The notes beneath the pieces were generated by a model, which searched no databases, was not told the DNA's origin, and saw only the letters and a program-made list of their open reading frames with translations. Shown here piece by piece: positions 1 to 8,949 of a stretch of DNA of 62,070 nucleotides. The DNA is from Gammaproteobacteria bacterium. GTDB taxonomy: Bacteria; Pseudomonadota; Gammaproteobacteria; DSM-19610. The number at the start of each line of letters is the position of its first letter. The first letter of the stretch is position 1. The stretch covers positions 1-62,070 of the forward strand of contig JAPHQV010000033.1 of assembly GCA_026197075.1 (NCBI GenBank). Reading direction: 5' to 3'. The translations under genes were made by a program, and so were the position numbers.

Positions 1-99
1 ATGCGGCCGTCGAGCGTACAGGGATGTATTCACAGCGTGTCCCGGACAGGGGACCCCGCGCCACCTGCTCCAGACCGTGAAATTCGACAGGAAACCGAC

Positions 100-540
100 A
101 TGAACCTGATCCCCTGGTACATCGCCGCACTGGGCGCCGCCATCATGTGGGGCATCCACTATCCCCTCATCGGCCATGCCCTGAAATACGTTTCCCTGCC
201 CTCGGTGCTGGTGATCACCGTGCTGCCCCTGTTCGTGCTGGGTCCCTTTTTCGTGCGCCCGGTACTGGCCGACCTGCAGATCCTGATGGGCCTCGACTGG
301 GGGATCCGCGCCCTCATCCTGGCCATCGCCCTCACCAGCCTGCTGGGTACGGTATTCCTGTACCTGGCCATCGGCGGCAAGAGCGCCACCCTGGCGGCGG
401 TGATCGAGATTTCCTATCCGATGTTCGTGGCCTTGTTCACCTGGTTGTTGTTTCGCGAGGTGCACATCAACGCCAGTGTAGTGATCGGCGGTGCGCTGGT
501 GTTCGCCGGCGTTGTCACCATCATCCTCGGGAACCGCTGA
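100..540 (+). CDS. EamA/DMT-family half-size transporter
   Basis: A 146-residue, very hydrophobic protein with four to five predicted membrane helices, ending in a typical EamA last helix (GGALVFAGVVTIILG). Most EamA permeases have two such repeats and about 300 residues, so this is a single-repeat, half-size member that would have to dimerise or pair with another half. I chose the ATG at 100 because the hydrophobic domain starts there (MNLIPWY); the frame stays open to the window edge but that upstream stretch is Arg/Pro-rich and not membrane-like. Its 3' end overlaps the convergent channel gene by 20 bp. The substrate cannot be inferred. Confidence 0.75.
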   Translation: MNLIPWYIAALGAAIMWGIHYPLIGHALKYVSLPSVLVITVLPLFVLGPFFVRPVLADLQILMGLDWGIRALILAIALTSLLGTVFLYLAIGGKSATLAAVIEISYPMFVALFTWLLFREVHINASVVIGGALVFAGVVTIILGNR

Positions 541-1807
541 CCCCGAGGCCTAGTTCGCGCAGGTCCGCGCCGCTGGGGTGCTGGAACAGGCGCAGGCCGA
601 ACTCGGGCAGGATCGCCATCAGGTGATCGAAGATGTCCGATTGAATCCCCTCGTACGGTACCCACGAGGTGGTATTGGTAAAGCAATATACTTCCAGCGG
701 GAGCCCGTCCGCCGTGGGATTCAACTGGCGCACCATCAGCGTCAGCGACTTGTTGACCCCCGGGTGGCTGCGCAGGTAATTGACGATATAGGCGCGGAAG
801 CAGCCAATATTGGTCAAGCGCCGGGTATTCACGGGTTCCATCCCGGACTCCGCCAGGCGGGTGTTCCATTCCTCGATTTCCTGCTGTTTCCCCTTCAGGT
901 ACTCACCCAACAGGCTGAAACGGTGCAAACGCTGCACCTCTTCCACCCCCAGGAAATGCACGCTCTGCTGGTCCAGGTAGAGGCAACGCTTGATGCGCCG
1001 CCCACCGCTTTCAGTCATGCCGCGCCAGTTCTTGAAGGAATCGCTGATCAGCCGCTTGGTGGGAATCATGGTGATGGTCTTGTCCCAGTTCTGCACCTTC
1101 ACCGTGTGCAGGGCAATGTCGATGACGTCGCCGTCGGCATTGAGTTCCGGCACCTCGATCCAGTCGCCGACCCGCACCAGGTCGTTGGAAGAGATCTGCA
1201 CGCTCGCCACCAGGGACAGCAGGGTGTCCTGGAAGATCAACATCAGCACCGCGGCCATGGCGCCGAGGCCGGACAGCAGGATCAGGGGTGAGCGATCGAT
1301 GAGGGCGGCGATAATGAGCAGGGTCGCAATGGCGAACACCAGGATCTTGATTACCTGCAGGTACCCCTTGATGGGGTGCATGTCGGAATCGGGCCGGCGC
1401 TGGTAGAGATGGTTGATGATATCCAGGAAGGCGCTCAGCGCCAGCGCCAGGGTCAGCACGATAAAACCACTGCTGACATTGCGTACGACGGTGACCAGGG
1501 TTTCCGGGAGATCCGGGATGGTGCCGATGCCGAGCGAAATCACCAGCGCCGGTACGATATTGGAGAGGCGCTTGATGATGCCGAAGTCCTGCAGGGGGGC
1601 ATCCCCATAGCGGCGCGCGATACGGTACAGGCCGCGCACCAGGATGCGCTTGACCACCCAGTTGGCCAGCCAGGCAACGAATATCAACAGCACCGTGGCG
1701 TACAGGGTCTGCAATTGGGGGCTGTCGCTGAGCCCGTGCCACCACGAGGAAACATCATCGTACATGGTCAACTCCACATCGTCCGCCTGAGCGGATGACT
1801 GTTTCAA
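521..1807 (-). CDS. MscS-family mechanosensitive channel, YbdG/MscM-like
   Basis: A 428-residue inner-membrane protein with about five membrane helices followed by a soluble MscS beta domain. The pore-lining region (LSGLGAMAAVLMLIFQDTLL, about residues 177-196) and the following VRVGDWIEVPELNADGDV segment are hallmarks of the miniconductance branch (E. coli YbdG). It would release solutes on hypo-osmotic shock. The longest frame starts with TTG at 1807 and overlaps the upstream stop as TTGA, suggesting translational coupling; an ATG at 1765 (MYDDVSS) is an alternative. It is the last gene of a three-gene minus-strand unit with the outer-membrane protein and the hydroquinone reductase. Confidence 0.85.
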   Translation of the reverse strand: MKQSSAQADDVELTMYDDVSSWWHGLSDSPQLQTLYATVLLIFVAWLANWVVKRILVRGLYRIARRYGDAPLQDFGIIKRLSNIVPALVISLGIGTIPDLPETLVTVVRNVSSGFIVLTLALALSAFLDIINHLYQRRPDSDMHPIKGYLQVIKILVFAIATLLIIAALIDRSPLILLSGLGAMAAVLMLIFQDTLLSLVASVQISSNDLVRVGDWIEVPELNADGDVIDIALHTVKVQNWDKTITMIPTKRLISDSFKNWRGMTESGGRRIKRCLYLDQQSVHFLGVEEVQRLHRFSLLGEYLKGKQQEIEEWNTRLAESGMEPVNTRRLTNIGCFRAYIVNYLRSHPGVNKSLTLMVRQLNPTADGLPLEVYCFTNTTSWVPYEGIQSDIFDHLMAILPEFGLRLFQHPSGADLRELGLGVSGSRG

Positions 1808-3066
1808 AAGGGAATGCTGGCCTGCAGATTACCACCACCGAAGGCCAGGCGGTGGAGATACAGGGTGGGATTGAAGATAAGGGTGGCGCCACTGGCCTCG
1901 TGCACCAGCACCTCCAGCGGCAGGCCCAGCTTGCCCACAAAGCCCTCGTCATCGCGGTTACGGGCAGGGTCCGCGGGAAAACGTTCATCATTATCGATGA
2001 AGTCCAGATAGATCATGGGATGAAAACGATAGCGCGCGCCCAGGCGCCAGGTCACCCCCGCGTACAGCATGGTCTCCTCGCGGCGCAGCCGCAGTTCGTC
2101 CAGCGGGTCAAAGCCATGACGGCCGGTTTCCTCGAAGCGCAGCAAACGGACCCCTGCCCGTCCCGCCAGACCCGGGCCCAGGTCACGCCCCAGTTCCGCA
2201 CCCAGCTCGCGGTGATGGCGGGAAAAACGCGCCGGTGCGTTGGAGCCGGACAGGCTTTCATAGCGGCGTCGACCCTGCTCACCTTCCAGCCAGACCCGTA
2301 ACCGCCAGATACCCAGATCGGCATCGACCCCTACGCCAGCAACCGTTTGCCGGTAGTGGAAATCCTGGTCCAGCAACTCATTGCGCAGGCGTGTGTCCGT
2401 GTTGTGATTGACGAAGGCGAGCAGGGCCAGGGCCGGTGTCCACTGCCAGCGCAGATCGGCAAAGCCGGTATATGGCTGGCGGGTGAACCGCGCCGCCTCC
2501 TGCTTGTCATTGAAAAGGTAGTCCGGGGCGACCAGGGCGAATCTTGCATGGTTGCCGGTTTCATCGCGCCAGCTCAGATCTGCCTGCAGATCGATCCGCG
2601 ACTTGTCCCCCTCGACATCGCCGGAAAAACCGGCACTCCAGCGCGCGCCAAAATTGCGGCCCACACCGATCAGGTTGCGATCGTAACGGCCGTCGAAATC
2701 CTCGTCGCGCTGGAAGCGGTAACGCAGGAACCAGTCATTGTCGAGGGGCATGGTCTTCTGCAACTGCATCAGGGTATAGAGTTCATTGCTGCGGGTACTG
2801 CCGGCACTGCCGTACAGGCCTTCTCGATCCTCGGCAAGCCCCGATGGCGGAGGCATCAGGGGCATGAAGCTGATACGGTGCAGGAAGCTCACGTCATTGT
2901 AATGAATGTCGCGTCCGGCCAGGGCATCCTCCATCCGAAAGGGCCGCGGATCGGCATAACCCAGTGGACGCAACAGGGACTGCGCCTGGCAGGCAGAACT
3001 GAATACCAGCAAGGAGGCCAGGACAAGCACAACATTTAGGCCTGCACAGCCACGGCCCGGGTTCAT
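1804..3066 (-). CDS. Putative outer-membrane beta-barrel protein
   Basis: A 420-residue exported protein. An N-terminal signal peptide (hydrophobic VVLVLASLLVFSSA ending near CQAQS) is followed by alternating polar/aromatic strands typical of an outer-membrane barrel, and the last residue is Phe, as required by the BAM machinery. No named family is recognisable by eye. Its ATG overlaps the stop of the glutathionyl-hydroquinone reductase gene (ATGA) and its stop overlaps the channel start, so the three are probably co-translated. A porin-like or lipid-modifying role is possible; no catalytic motif is evident. Confidence 0.7.
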   Translation of the reverse strand: MNPGRGCAGLNVVLVLASLLVFSSACQAQSLLRPLGYADPRPFRMEDALAGRDIHYNDVSFLHRISFMPLMPPPSGLAEDREGLYGSAGSTRSNELYTLMQLQKTMPLDNDWFLRYRFQRDEDFDGRYDRNLIGVGRNFGARWSAGFSGDVEGDKSRIDLQADLSWRDETGNHARFALVAPDYLFNDKQEAARFTRQPYTGFADLRWQWTPALALLAFVNHNTDTRLRNELLDQDFHYRQTVAGVGVDADLGIWRLRVWLEGEQGRRRYESLSGSNAPARFSRHHRELGAELGRDLGPGLAGRAGVRLLRFEETGRHGFDPLDELRLRREETMLYAGVTWRLGARYRFHPMIYLDFIDNDERFPADPARNRDDEGFVGKLGLPLEVLVHEASGATLIFNPTLYLHRLAFGGGNLQASIPF

Positions 3067-4043
3067 GTCAACCGCCCCCTCTCATGGGCCACCGTCAAAT
3101 CCTGCTCCGGCCCCAGGGGCACGATCTGGCGCGGGTTGAGATCCGTATGGCTGTAGTAATAGTGATACTTGATGTGATCAAAATGTACCGTCTCCGCCAC
3201 GCCCGGCCACTGGTACAGCTCCAGCAGATACTGATAGAGGTTGTGATAGTCGCGGATACGCCTGAGGTTGCATTTGAAATGCCCCACGTACACCACGTCG
3301 AAGCGCAGCAGGGTGGTGAACAGACGCCAGTCGGCCTCGGTGATGCGCTCGCCCACGAGATAACGTTGCCGCGACAGGCGTTCCTCCAGCTGATCCAGCA
3401 TGTTGAACAGGCGCGTGAAATTCTCCTCGTAGACCTCCTGGGTGGCGGCGAAGCCGGTACGGTACACCCCGTTATTCACCTTCTCGTAGATCTCGGCATT
3501 GATGGTATCGATCTCGCCCCGCAGTTCCTCGGGATAGAAATCCAGGGAGGTGTCGCCCCAGGCATCGAAGGCACTATTGAACATGCGGATGATCTCCGCG
3601 GATTCGTTACTGACGATGGTGTTGCGTTGCTTGTCCCATAACACCGGCACGGTGATGATGCCGCTGTAACGGGGATCTGCCTGGGTATAGACCTGATGCA
3701 TGAACTCGTGGCCGTTGACTGTGTCACCCGTGGCGCCGGGCCAGGCATCGAAGCTCCAGCCTTCCGTCCCCATGTAGGGATGCACCACGGACACGCTGAT
3801 CATATCATCCAGTTTCTTCAGCTTGCGGAAGATGAGGGTGCGGTGCGCCCAGGGACAGGCATAGGAGACATACAGGTGGTAACGGCCAGGTTCTGCCTCG
3901 AAACCACCCTCGCCGCTGGGCCCGGGGCTGCCATCTGGCGTGATCCAGTGGCGAAAACTGGATTCCTTGCGCTTGAACTCGCCACCCTCGGTTTCGGCGT
4001 CCAGCCAGTCCTCATGCAGCTTTCCATCGATCATCAAACTCAT
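3063..4043 (-). CDS. yqjG: Glutathionyl-hydroquinone reductase (Xi-class GST)
   Basis: A 326-residue cytosolic enzyme of the Xi-class glutathione transferases (E. coli YqjG, yeast ECM4), which reductively remove glutathione from glutathionyl-hydroquinones. The catalytic motif YACPWAHRTL is present with Cys at residue 63, followed by the family signature VVHPYMG and VPVLWDK, and an all-helical C-terminal domain. Length is normal for the family. The start at 4043 is chosen because GCAGGAG sits six bases upstream; a start 36 bp earlier lacks such a site. It heads the three-gene minus-strand unit with the outer-membrane protein and MscS channel. Confidence 0.9.
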   Translation of the reverse strand: MSLMIDGKLHEDWLDAETEGGEFKRKESSFRHWITPDGSPGPSGEGGFEAEPGRYHLYVSYACPWAHRTLIFRKLKKLDDMISVSVVHPYMGTEGWSFDAWPGATGDTVNGHEFMHQVYTQADPRYSGIITVPVLWDKQRNTIVSNESAEIIRMFNSAFDAWGDTSLDFYPEELRGEIDTINAEIYEKVNNGVYRTGFAATQEVYEENFTRLFNMLDQLEERLSRQRYLVGERITEADWRLFTTLLRFDVVYVGHFKCNLRRIRDYHNLYQYLLELYQWPGVAETVHFDHIKYHYYYSHTDLNPRQIVPLGPEQDLTVAHERGRLT

Positions 4044-4087
4044 GCCATACTCCTGCGTCACTGAGACATCGATCAACACATTTTAGT

Positions 4088-4142
4088 AAAAAGGGGTCGG
4101 TGACAAATGAGTCTAGTTATCATTTGTCACCGACCCCTTTTT
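4088..4142. repeat. 23-bp perfect palindrome (REP/terminator-like)
   Basis: Arms at 4088-4110 and 4120-4142 are exact reverse complements with a 9-nt loop. The core reads GGGGTCGGTGACAAATG. The A-run/T-run edges let it act as an intrinsic terminator in both directions; it follows the stop of the SLC13 gene (minus strand). The core resembles GGGGTC(A/G)G-type palindromes that accompany REP-associated tyrosine transposases in other gammaproteobacteria (recalled, not checked). Confidence 0.85.
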
Positions 4143-4159
4143 TGCTTTGTTATTTTTCT

Positions 4160-6070
4160 CTACAGGGGCCATACCAAGAGCAGCATGGGAATGCTCACCG
4201 CCACCACCAGTATTTCCACAGGCAGGCCCAAGCGCCAGTAATCGCCAAAGCGGAATCCGCCCGGCCCCAGGATCAGGGTGTTGTTCTGGTGCCCGATGGG
4301 CGTGAGAAAGGCGCAGGAGGCGCCGATGGCCACCGCCATGAGGAAGGAGTCCGGACTGGCGTTCAGCTGCGCGGCGCTGCTGATGGCGATGGGACACATG
4401 ACGGCGGCGGTGGCGGCATTGTTCATGAAATCCGACAGGGTCATGGTGACCACCAGGATCAAGGCCAGCGCCAGCACCGGGTGCCCCTGTGCCACCCACT
4501 CCAGCAGCGCACGCGCGAGCAGATCGGCCGCGCCCGTGGTGGCCATGGCGCCGGCCACGGGAATGAGGGCGGCCAGCAGCACCACCACCGGCCAGTCGAC
4601 GGCCTCGTAGACCTTGCGCAGGGGCATGACCCGCAGGGCCATGTACAGCAACACCCCACCGGCAAAGGAGATCGCCGCGGGCAGCAGGCCCAGGGCGGCG
4701 CCGCCCACCGCCATGAGCATCACCAGCATGGCGATCAGGGATTGGCGCCGGTCGGGAATTCGGATGGCGCGGGCCGCCAGCGGCACGCAGCCATACTCGG
4801 CCGCGAAGCCGGCCAGCGCCTCCTGGTGCCCCTGCATGAGCAAGACATCGCCGGCGCGGATATCGGTGGAACGCAGGCGCTTGATGCTGCGATGGCCCTG
4901 GCGGGAGATGGCCAGCAGGTTGAGGCCGTAGCGGGTGCGCAGCTGGATGCCGGTGGCGGATCGGCCGATCAGGCTGGCCCCGGGCAGGACCGCCAGTTCC
5001 TGGATCAGGATCTCCTCGCGCTCACGCCGAGCCTTTTCCTTCTCCTTCTCTTCCTCTTTGCCTTTCTCCCCGTCCTCCCCCTTGTCCGTTTTCTTGCCGG
5101 CCTCGGAACCCCGCTCCAGGACGTCAGCGGCCACCTTGCCCCGTGCCTCGTCGGCATCCATGGCCTCTTCGATGGCCCCCGCCACCTCCTCTTCCAGTTT
5201 CAGTCCCAGCGAGGACAACACCGAAGACAGCGCCTCCGGTTCCGCCTCGATCACCAGGATGTCGTCCTCCCGCAGTAACCGCGAGGGATTGGGCGCGCTG
5301 ACCCGGAATTCGTTGCGCACCATGCCGACCACCTGGGCATCCGCTTCCTCGAGGACCTGCTCCACCTCGGCCAGGGTCTTGTCCACCGCCTTGCTGCCCT
5401 TGTCGAGGCGCACCTCGGTCAGGTAAGTGCCCGTATCGAAGCCCCCGCTGTCCGTCTGTTTGCGGGTCGGCACCAGGCGCCAGCCGAGCAGGACGATGAA
5501 GAGCACACCCAGCCCCGCCACCACCACACCCACAGGAGTGAAGTCAAACATGGCGAAACTGCCCAGTCCCGTCTCCTTGCGAAAACCGGCCACGATCAGG
5601 TTGGGTGGCGTGCCGATCATGGTGGTCATGCCGCCAAGAATGGAACCGAAGGCCAGCGGCATGAGCACCTTGCCCGGCGGCAGCTCCTGCTTGGCCGCGA
5701 TCTGCAGCGCCACGGGCATCAGCAGCGCCAGCGCGCCCACATTGTTCATGAAGGCGGACAACAGGGCGCCCAGGCCGGTCAACGCAGCGATGGTCAGGGT
5801 CGGCCCACCCGTGGTGGGCAACAGGCGCTGGGCCAGCACGTCCACGGCGCCGGTGCTCTGCAGGCCCGCGCTGAGTACCAGCACACAGGCCACGGTCACC
5901 ACCGCGGGATGGCCAAAGCCAGCAAAAGCTTCGGCGGAAGGCACCAGCCCCAGCAGCACACAGGCCAGCAAGGCGCCCACGGCAATCATATCGTGGCGCC
6001 AGCGGCCCCAAAGGAACATCACAATGGTCACTGTCAGCACAAGAAAGATGGTCAATTGGGCCTGGGTCAT
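4160..6070 (-). CDS. SLC13-type permease with two RCK_C (TrkA-C) domains
   Basis: An inner-membrane transporter of 636 residues. Two membrane halves carry the SLC13/ArsB-like signatures FMNNVGALALLMP with MIGTPPNL, and DFMNNAATAAVMCP with LTPIGHQNNTLI. Between them lie two cytosolic RCK_C domains (about residues 215-290 and 355-427) that usually bind a regulatory ligand. The domains are separated by an extremely charged Lys/Glu linker (about residues 320-355). Such proteins move dicarboxylates, sulfate or other anions with sodium; the substrate here is unknown, though sulfate would suit a sulfur oxidiser. The ATG at 6070 is chosen; a TTG at 6109 would add 13 residues, and neither has a clear ribosome site. 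Confidence 0.85.
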   Translation of the reverse strand: MTQAQLTIFLVLTVTIVMFLWGRWRHDMIAVGALLACVLLGLVPSAEAFAGFGHPAVVTVACVLVLSAGLQSTGAVDVLAQRLLPTTGGPTLTIAALTGLGALLSAFMNNVGALALLMPVALQIAAKQELPPGKVLMPLAFGSILGGMTTMIGTPPNLIVAGFRKETGLGSFAMFDFTPVGVVVAGLGVLFIVLLGWRLVPTRKQTDSGGFDTGTYLTEVRLDKGSKAVDKTLAEVEQVLEEADAQVVGMVRNEFRVSAPNPSRLLREDDILVIEAEPEALSSVLSSLGLKLEEEVAGAIEEAMDADEARGKVAADVLERGSEAGKKTDKGEDGEKGKEEEKEKEKARREREEILIQELAVLPGASLIGRSATGIQLRTRYGLNLLAISRQGHRSIKRLRSTDIRAGDVLLMQGHQEALAGFAAEYGCVPLAARAIRIPDRRQSLIAMLVMLMAVGGAALGLLPAAISFAGGVLLYMALRVMPLRKVYEAVDWPVVVLLAALIPVAGAMATTGAADLLARALLEWVAQGHPVLALALILVVTMTLSDFMNNAATAAVMCPIAISSAAQLNASPDSFLMAVAIGASCAFLTPIGHQNNTLILGPGGFRFGDYWRLGLPVEILVVAVSIPMLLLVWPL

Positions 6071-6375
6071 GATGGGCAAGGGGGTCCTGTGCAAGTCTGG
6101 TTGCGCCAATAATGAAAATGTCCCCAGGCGGCTTGTTTCCGAAGGAAACCTGCGTTAGCCAGCCAGGTCGCATCATGGTAGCCCGGGAACGCACTGGCGC
6201 GCCACCGTCCGGCTAGCGTGCATGGGTACAGCATGATGCGACACACCAGAAAGTGTACGCAGCCTCGCCTTACCGGTCGGGCTTGGCCTTCTATCGCGCC
6301 TAAGGAAAGCCGCCAGTACCAATTGAATGACCATGCCGGAGAAAAGCCTGTCGCCGCTGCGTTGCGCAGCGACCC

Positions 6376-6522
6376 TCATTTCTGCATCAGGTACTTGATC
6401 AACGCCGCCAGCAGCAGGATCACCACCACCCACAGCAGTATCCCGAGTCCCCAGTGCCCGAATCCGAAACCCCAGTGCCTGAATCCGAAACCCCAGTGCC
6501 AGTCACCGAAACCGTCGTGCAT
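6376..6522 (-). CDS. 48-residue Trp/Gly/Phe-repeat single-pass membrane peptide
   Basis: A small gene with a strong ribosome site (GAGGAGGGG just before the ATG). The first half is a short repeat of the unit HWGFGF/HWGLG (HWGFGF at 9-14, HWGFGFG at 16-22, HWGLG at 23-27), followed by one hydrophobic helix (ILLWVVVILLLAALI, 28-42) and a short basic tail (KYLMQK). It is 24 bp downstream of the Cu P-type ATPase on the same strand and so likely belongs to the copper operon. The His/Trp/Met content would fit metal contact or assistance to the ATPase, but that is inference; I know no characterised function. Confidence 0.7.
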   Translation of the reverse strand: MHDGFGDWHWGFGFRHWGFGFGHWGLGILLWVVVILLLAALIKYLMQK

Positions 6523-6546
6523 CGACCCCTCCTCGATATTCCTTTC

Positions 6547-8652
6547 TCATGCCGTGTGCGCCCGCGCCTCTTCCCGATCCACGCTCGCGCGCCCCGTGCG
6601 CCCGAGCAGGCGGGCGTTGATCGCGACGATGACGGTACTCACGGACATGAGCACCGCGCCCACCGCGGGCGTGAGTAGCACCCCCCAGGCCGCGGCCACG
6701 CCGGCGGCGAGCGGGATTGCGATGACGTTGTAGCCGGTGGCCCACAGCAGGTTCTGTACCATCTTGCCGTAGGTGGCGCGTGACAGCCCCAGCACGGCCA
6801 CTACGTCGCGGGGATCGCTTCGCACCAGCACGATATCGGCGGATTGGACGGCAACGTCGGTGCCGGCGCCGATGGCTATGCCGAGATCGGACTGGGTGAG
6901 GGCGGGGGCGTCATTGACCCCATCGCCGACCATGGCCACGCTCAGCCCGCGGCGCTGCACCTCCTTGATCTTCTCGGCCTTCTCCTCCGGCAGCACCTCG
7001 GCGAAGTAGTCGTCCAACCCGAGCTCGGCGGCGACGGTCCGGGCCACGGTGCGCGAATCGCCGGTGAGCATCATGCACTGAATGTTCATGGCCTTGAGCC
7101 GCTCGATCGCCGCGCGCGACTCGGGACGTACCACGTCGGCGAGCGCGATGGCCGCGGCGGGCTTGTTTTCCACCAGCAGATACACCAGGGTCTTGCCCTT
7201 TTCCGCGAGCCGTTCCAGGCGCGGATCATTGATCTCGTGCCCGTGCTCGCGCACGTAGCCAGGGCTCACTACCTTGATCTCCCGGCCGTCGACGTGCGCC
7301 TGCGCGCCGCGGCCGGTGAGATTGCGGAACCCGGAGACGCCCGGAAGCTTCAACCCGCGTTCCTCGGCTGCGCGCGTCACGCCCTTGGCGATCGGGTGCT
7401 CGGACTGGCTTTCGAGCGCGGCGGCGAGACGCAGGCACTCTTCCTCGGAGAGATCCGCCAGCGGCACCACATCGCTCACGCCGAAGCGGCCCTTGGTAAG
7501 CGTTCCGGTCTTGTCGAACACCACCGCGTTCAGGTTGCGTGCGCGCTCGAAGGCGGCGCGGTCACGGATCAGCAACCCGTGGGAGGCAGACAGGCTGGTG
7601 CTCACCGCCACTACCAGCGGCACGGCAAGGCCGAGCGCATGCGGGCAGGCGATGACCATGACCGTGACCGCACGCGTGATGGCGAAGTCAAGGCCCTGCC
7701 CCGTGAACAACAGCCAGGCAAGAAAGGTCAGGGTCCCGCCGCCGAGAGCGACGGCGGTGAGCCATACCGCGGCGCGGTTGGCCAAGTCCTGGCTGCGCGA
7801 GCGCGATTCCTGGGCGCGACGCACCATATCCATCACCTGGGCGAGGTAGGTCTCGTCGCCGGTCTTACGGATCTCCATCGTGATGGCACCCTCGCCGTTC
7901 ACGGCGCCGCCGATCACCTCCGCGCCTTCACCCTTTTCCATCGGCCGGGACTCGCCCGTCAGCATGGACTCGTCCAGGCTGGTGCTGCCCGCTACGATCA
8001 CGCCGTCGGTGGGTACACGCTCCCCGGGCTTGACCAGCACCCGGTCTCCCGCATGCAGATCCGCAACGGGGACATCCTCGACGGAATCGTCTTCGGCAAG
8101 CCGGTGCGCCTCGGCGGGCAGCAGACGTACCAGCGCCTCCAGTGCTCCCGACGCACCCATCACCGAACGCATCTCGATCCAGTGCCCGAGCAGCATGATG
8201 TCGATCAGCGTGGCGAGCTCCCAGTAGAAGCCCATGCCCGGGAACCCGAAGGTGACGGCGGCAGAGTAGACATAGGCCGCGGTAATGGCCACGGCGATCA
8301 GTGTCATCATCCCCGGCATGCGCCGCGCCAGCTCGGAGAAGAGTCCGTGCAGGAACGGCCAGCCGCCATAGAAATACACGACGCTCGCGCCGACGAACAG
8401 CACATAGCGATCACCGGGGAAGGTAACGAGCGGTTCCAACCCGAGCAGCGCCCACAGGTCGTGCGAGAGCGCCAGCACCGGTACGGTCAGGGCCAACGAC
8501 ACCCAGAAGCGGCGGCGGAAATCCGCCACCATGGCGGCGTGGTCATGCCCGCCATGTGCGTCATGTCCCGCCTGTGCGGACTTAGCCGAGTGTCCATGGG
8601 CGCTTGTGCGCGGTTCCCCGTGCTTATCATGCCCTTCGTGTGCGTGATTCAT
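6547..8652 (-). CDS. Copper-exporting P1B-type ATPase, CPH class (CopB-like)
   Basis: A 701-residue inner-membrane heavy-metal ATPase. In order: a His-rich N-terminus (ten His in the first 38 residues, no CXXC metal-binding domain), membrane helices, the actuator TGES (232-235), the ion-binding motif CPH (336-338) in helix 6, the phosphorylation site DKTGT (380-384), and GDGVNDAP in the nucleotide domain. CPH rather than CPC places it with CopB-type ATPases, associated with Cu(II)/Ag(I) export, rather than CopA-type Cu(I) pumps. It sits downstream of the thioredoxin-like and Met-rich genes in the copper island and presumably moves cytosolic copper to the periplasm for CopA oxidation. Confidence 0.93.
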   Translation of the reverse strand: MNHAHEGHDKHGEPRTSAHGHSAKSAQAGHDAHGGHDHAAMVADFRRRFWVSLALTVPVLALSHDLWALLGLEPLVTFPGDRYVLFVGASVVYFYGGWPFLHGLFSELARRMPGMMTLIAVAITAAYVYSAAVTFGFPGMGFYWELATLIDIMLLGHWIEMRSVMGASGALEALVRLLPAEAHRLAEDDSVEDVPVADLHAGDRVLVKPGERVPTDGVIVAGSTSLDESMLTGESRPMEKGEGAEVIGGAVNGEGAITMEIRKTGDETYLAQVMDMVRRAQESRSRSQDLANRAAVWLTAVALGGGTLTFLAWLLFTGQGLDFAITRAVTVMVIACPHALGLAVPLVVAVSTSLSASHGLLIRDRAAFERARNLNAVVFDKTGTLTKGRFGVSDVVPLADLSEEECLRLAAALESQSEHPIAKGVTRAAEERGLKLPGVSGFRNLTGRGAQAHVDGREIKVVSPGYVREHGHEINDPRLERLAEKGKTLVYLLVENKPAAAIALADVVRPESRAAIERLKAMNIQCMMLTGDSRTVARTVAAELGLDDYFAEVLPEEKAEKIKEVQRRGLSVAMVGDGVNDAPALTQSDLGIAIGAGTDVAVQSADIVLVRSDPRDVVAVLGLSRATYGKMVQNLLWATGYNVIAIPLAAGVAAAWGVLLTPAVGAVLMSVSTVIVAINARLLGRTGRASVDREEARAHTA

Positions 8653-8712
8653 GGAGCTCCCTGTAAGAATCCGGCAGATAATGCCCTGGCATTCGAGCCT
8701 GTCAGGCAGGTT

Positions 8713-8949
8713 CTACCGCCGTCCTGTGTGGCTGAAAAAATTTCGCAGATCCCCCTCGCTGGGCTGACCCTGGAACACCACACAGTCATCCACTACCAGC
8801 ACGGGGGAATGCCGGATACCGAGTCTCAGGGCGTCCTCCGGATGTTCCTCTACAAACATGAGCTCATAATCGATACCGAGATCGTGCAGCTCCCGCTCCA
8901 GATTGGGCCGGTGGCTACAGGTTTTCGTCGCTACAATCTGCACTTTCAT
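8713..8949 (-). CDS. Thioredoxin/glutaredoxin-like small protein (CSHRP motif)
   Basis: A 78-residue cytosolic protein with a beta-alpha-beta thioredoxin-like start (MKVQIVATKTCSHRPNLERE) and the cis-Pro equivalent in GIRHSPVLVVDD. The active site has only one cysteine (C11-S-H-R), so a monothiol or metal-binding role is more likely than dithiol exchange. It lies 60 bp upstream of the Cu ATPase, and similar small thioredoxin-fold proteins are commonly found beside copper ATPases. A role in copper hand-off or thiol repair is inferred from context only. Confidence 0.75.
   Translation of the reverse strand: MKVQIVATKTCSHRPNLERELHDLGIDYELMFVEEHPEDALRLGIRHSPVLVVDDCVVFQGQPSEGDLRNFFSHTGRR

Noticed and set aside
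4100-5278. A 392-codon plus-strand open frame opposite the SLC13 gene.
   Set aside because: Gln/His/Gly-rich antisense composition and no family resemblance; the SLC13 reading has all family motifs.
6173-6433. Minus-strand frame of 86 codons upstream of the SLC13 gene.
   Set aside because: It overlaps the supported 48-residue peptide gene in another frame, has Arg-rich composition and no ribosome site.
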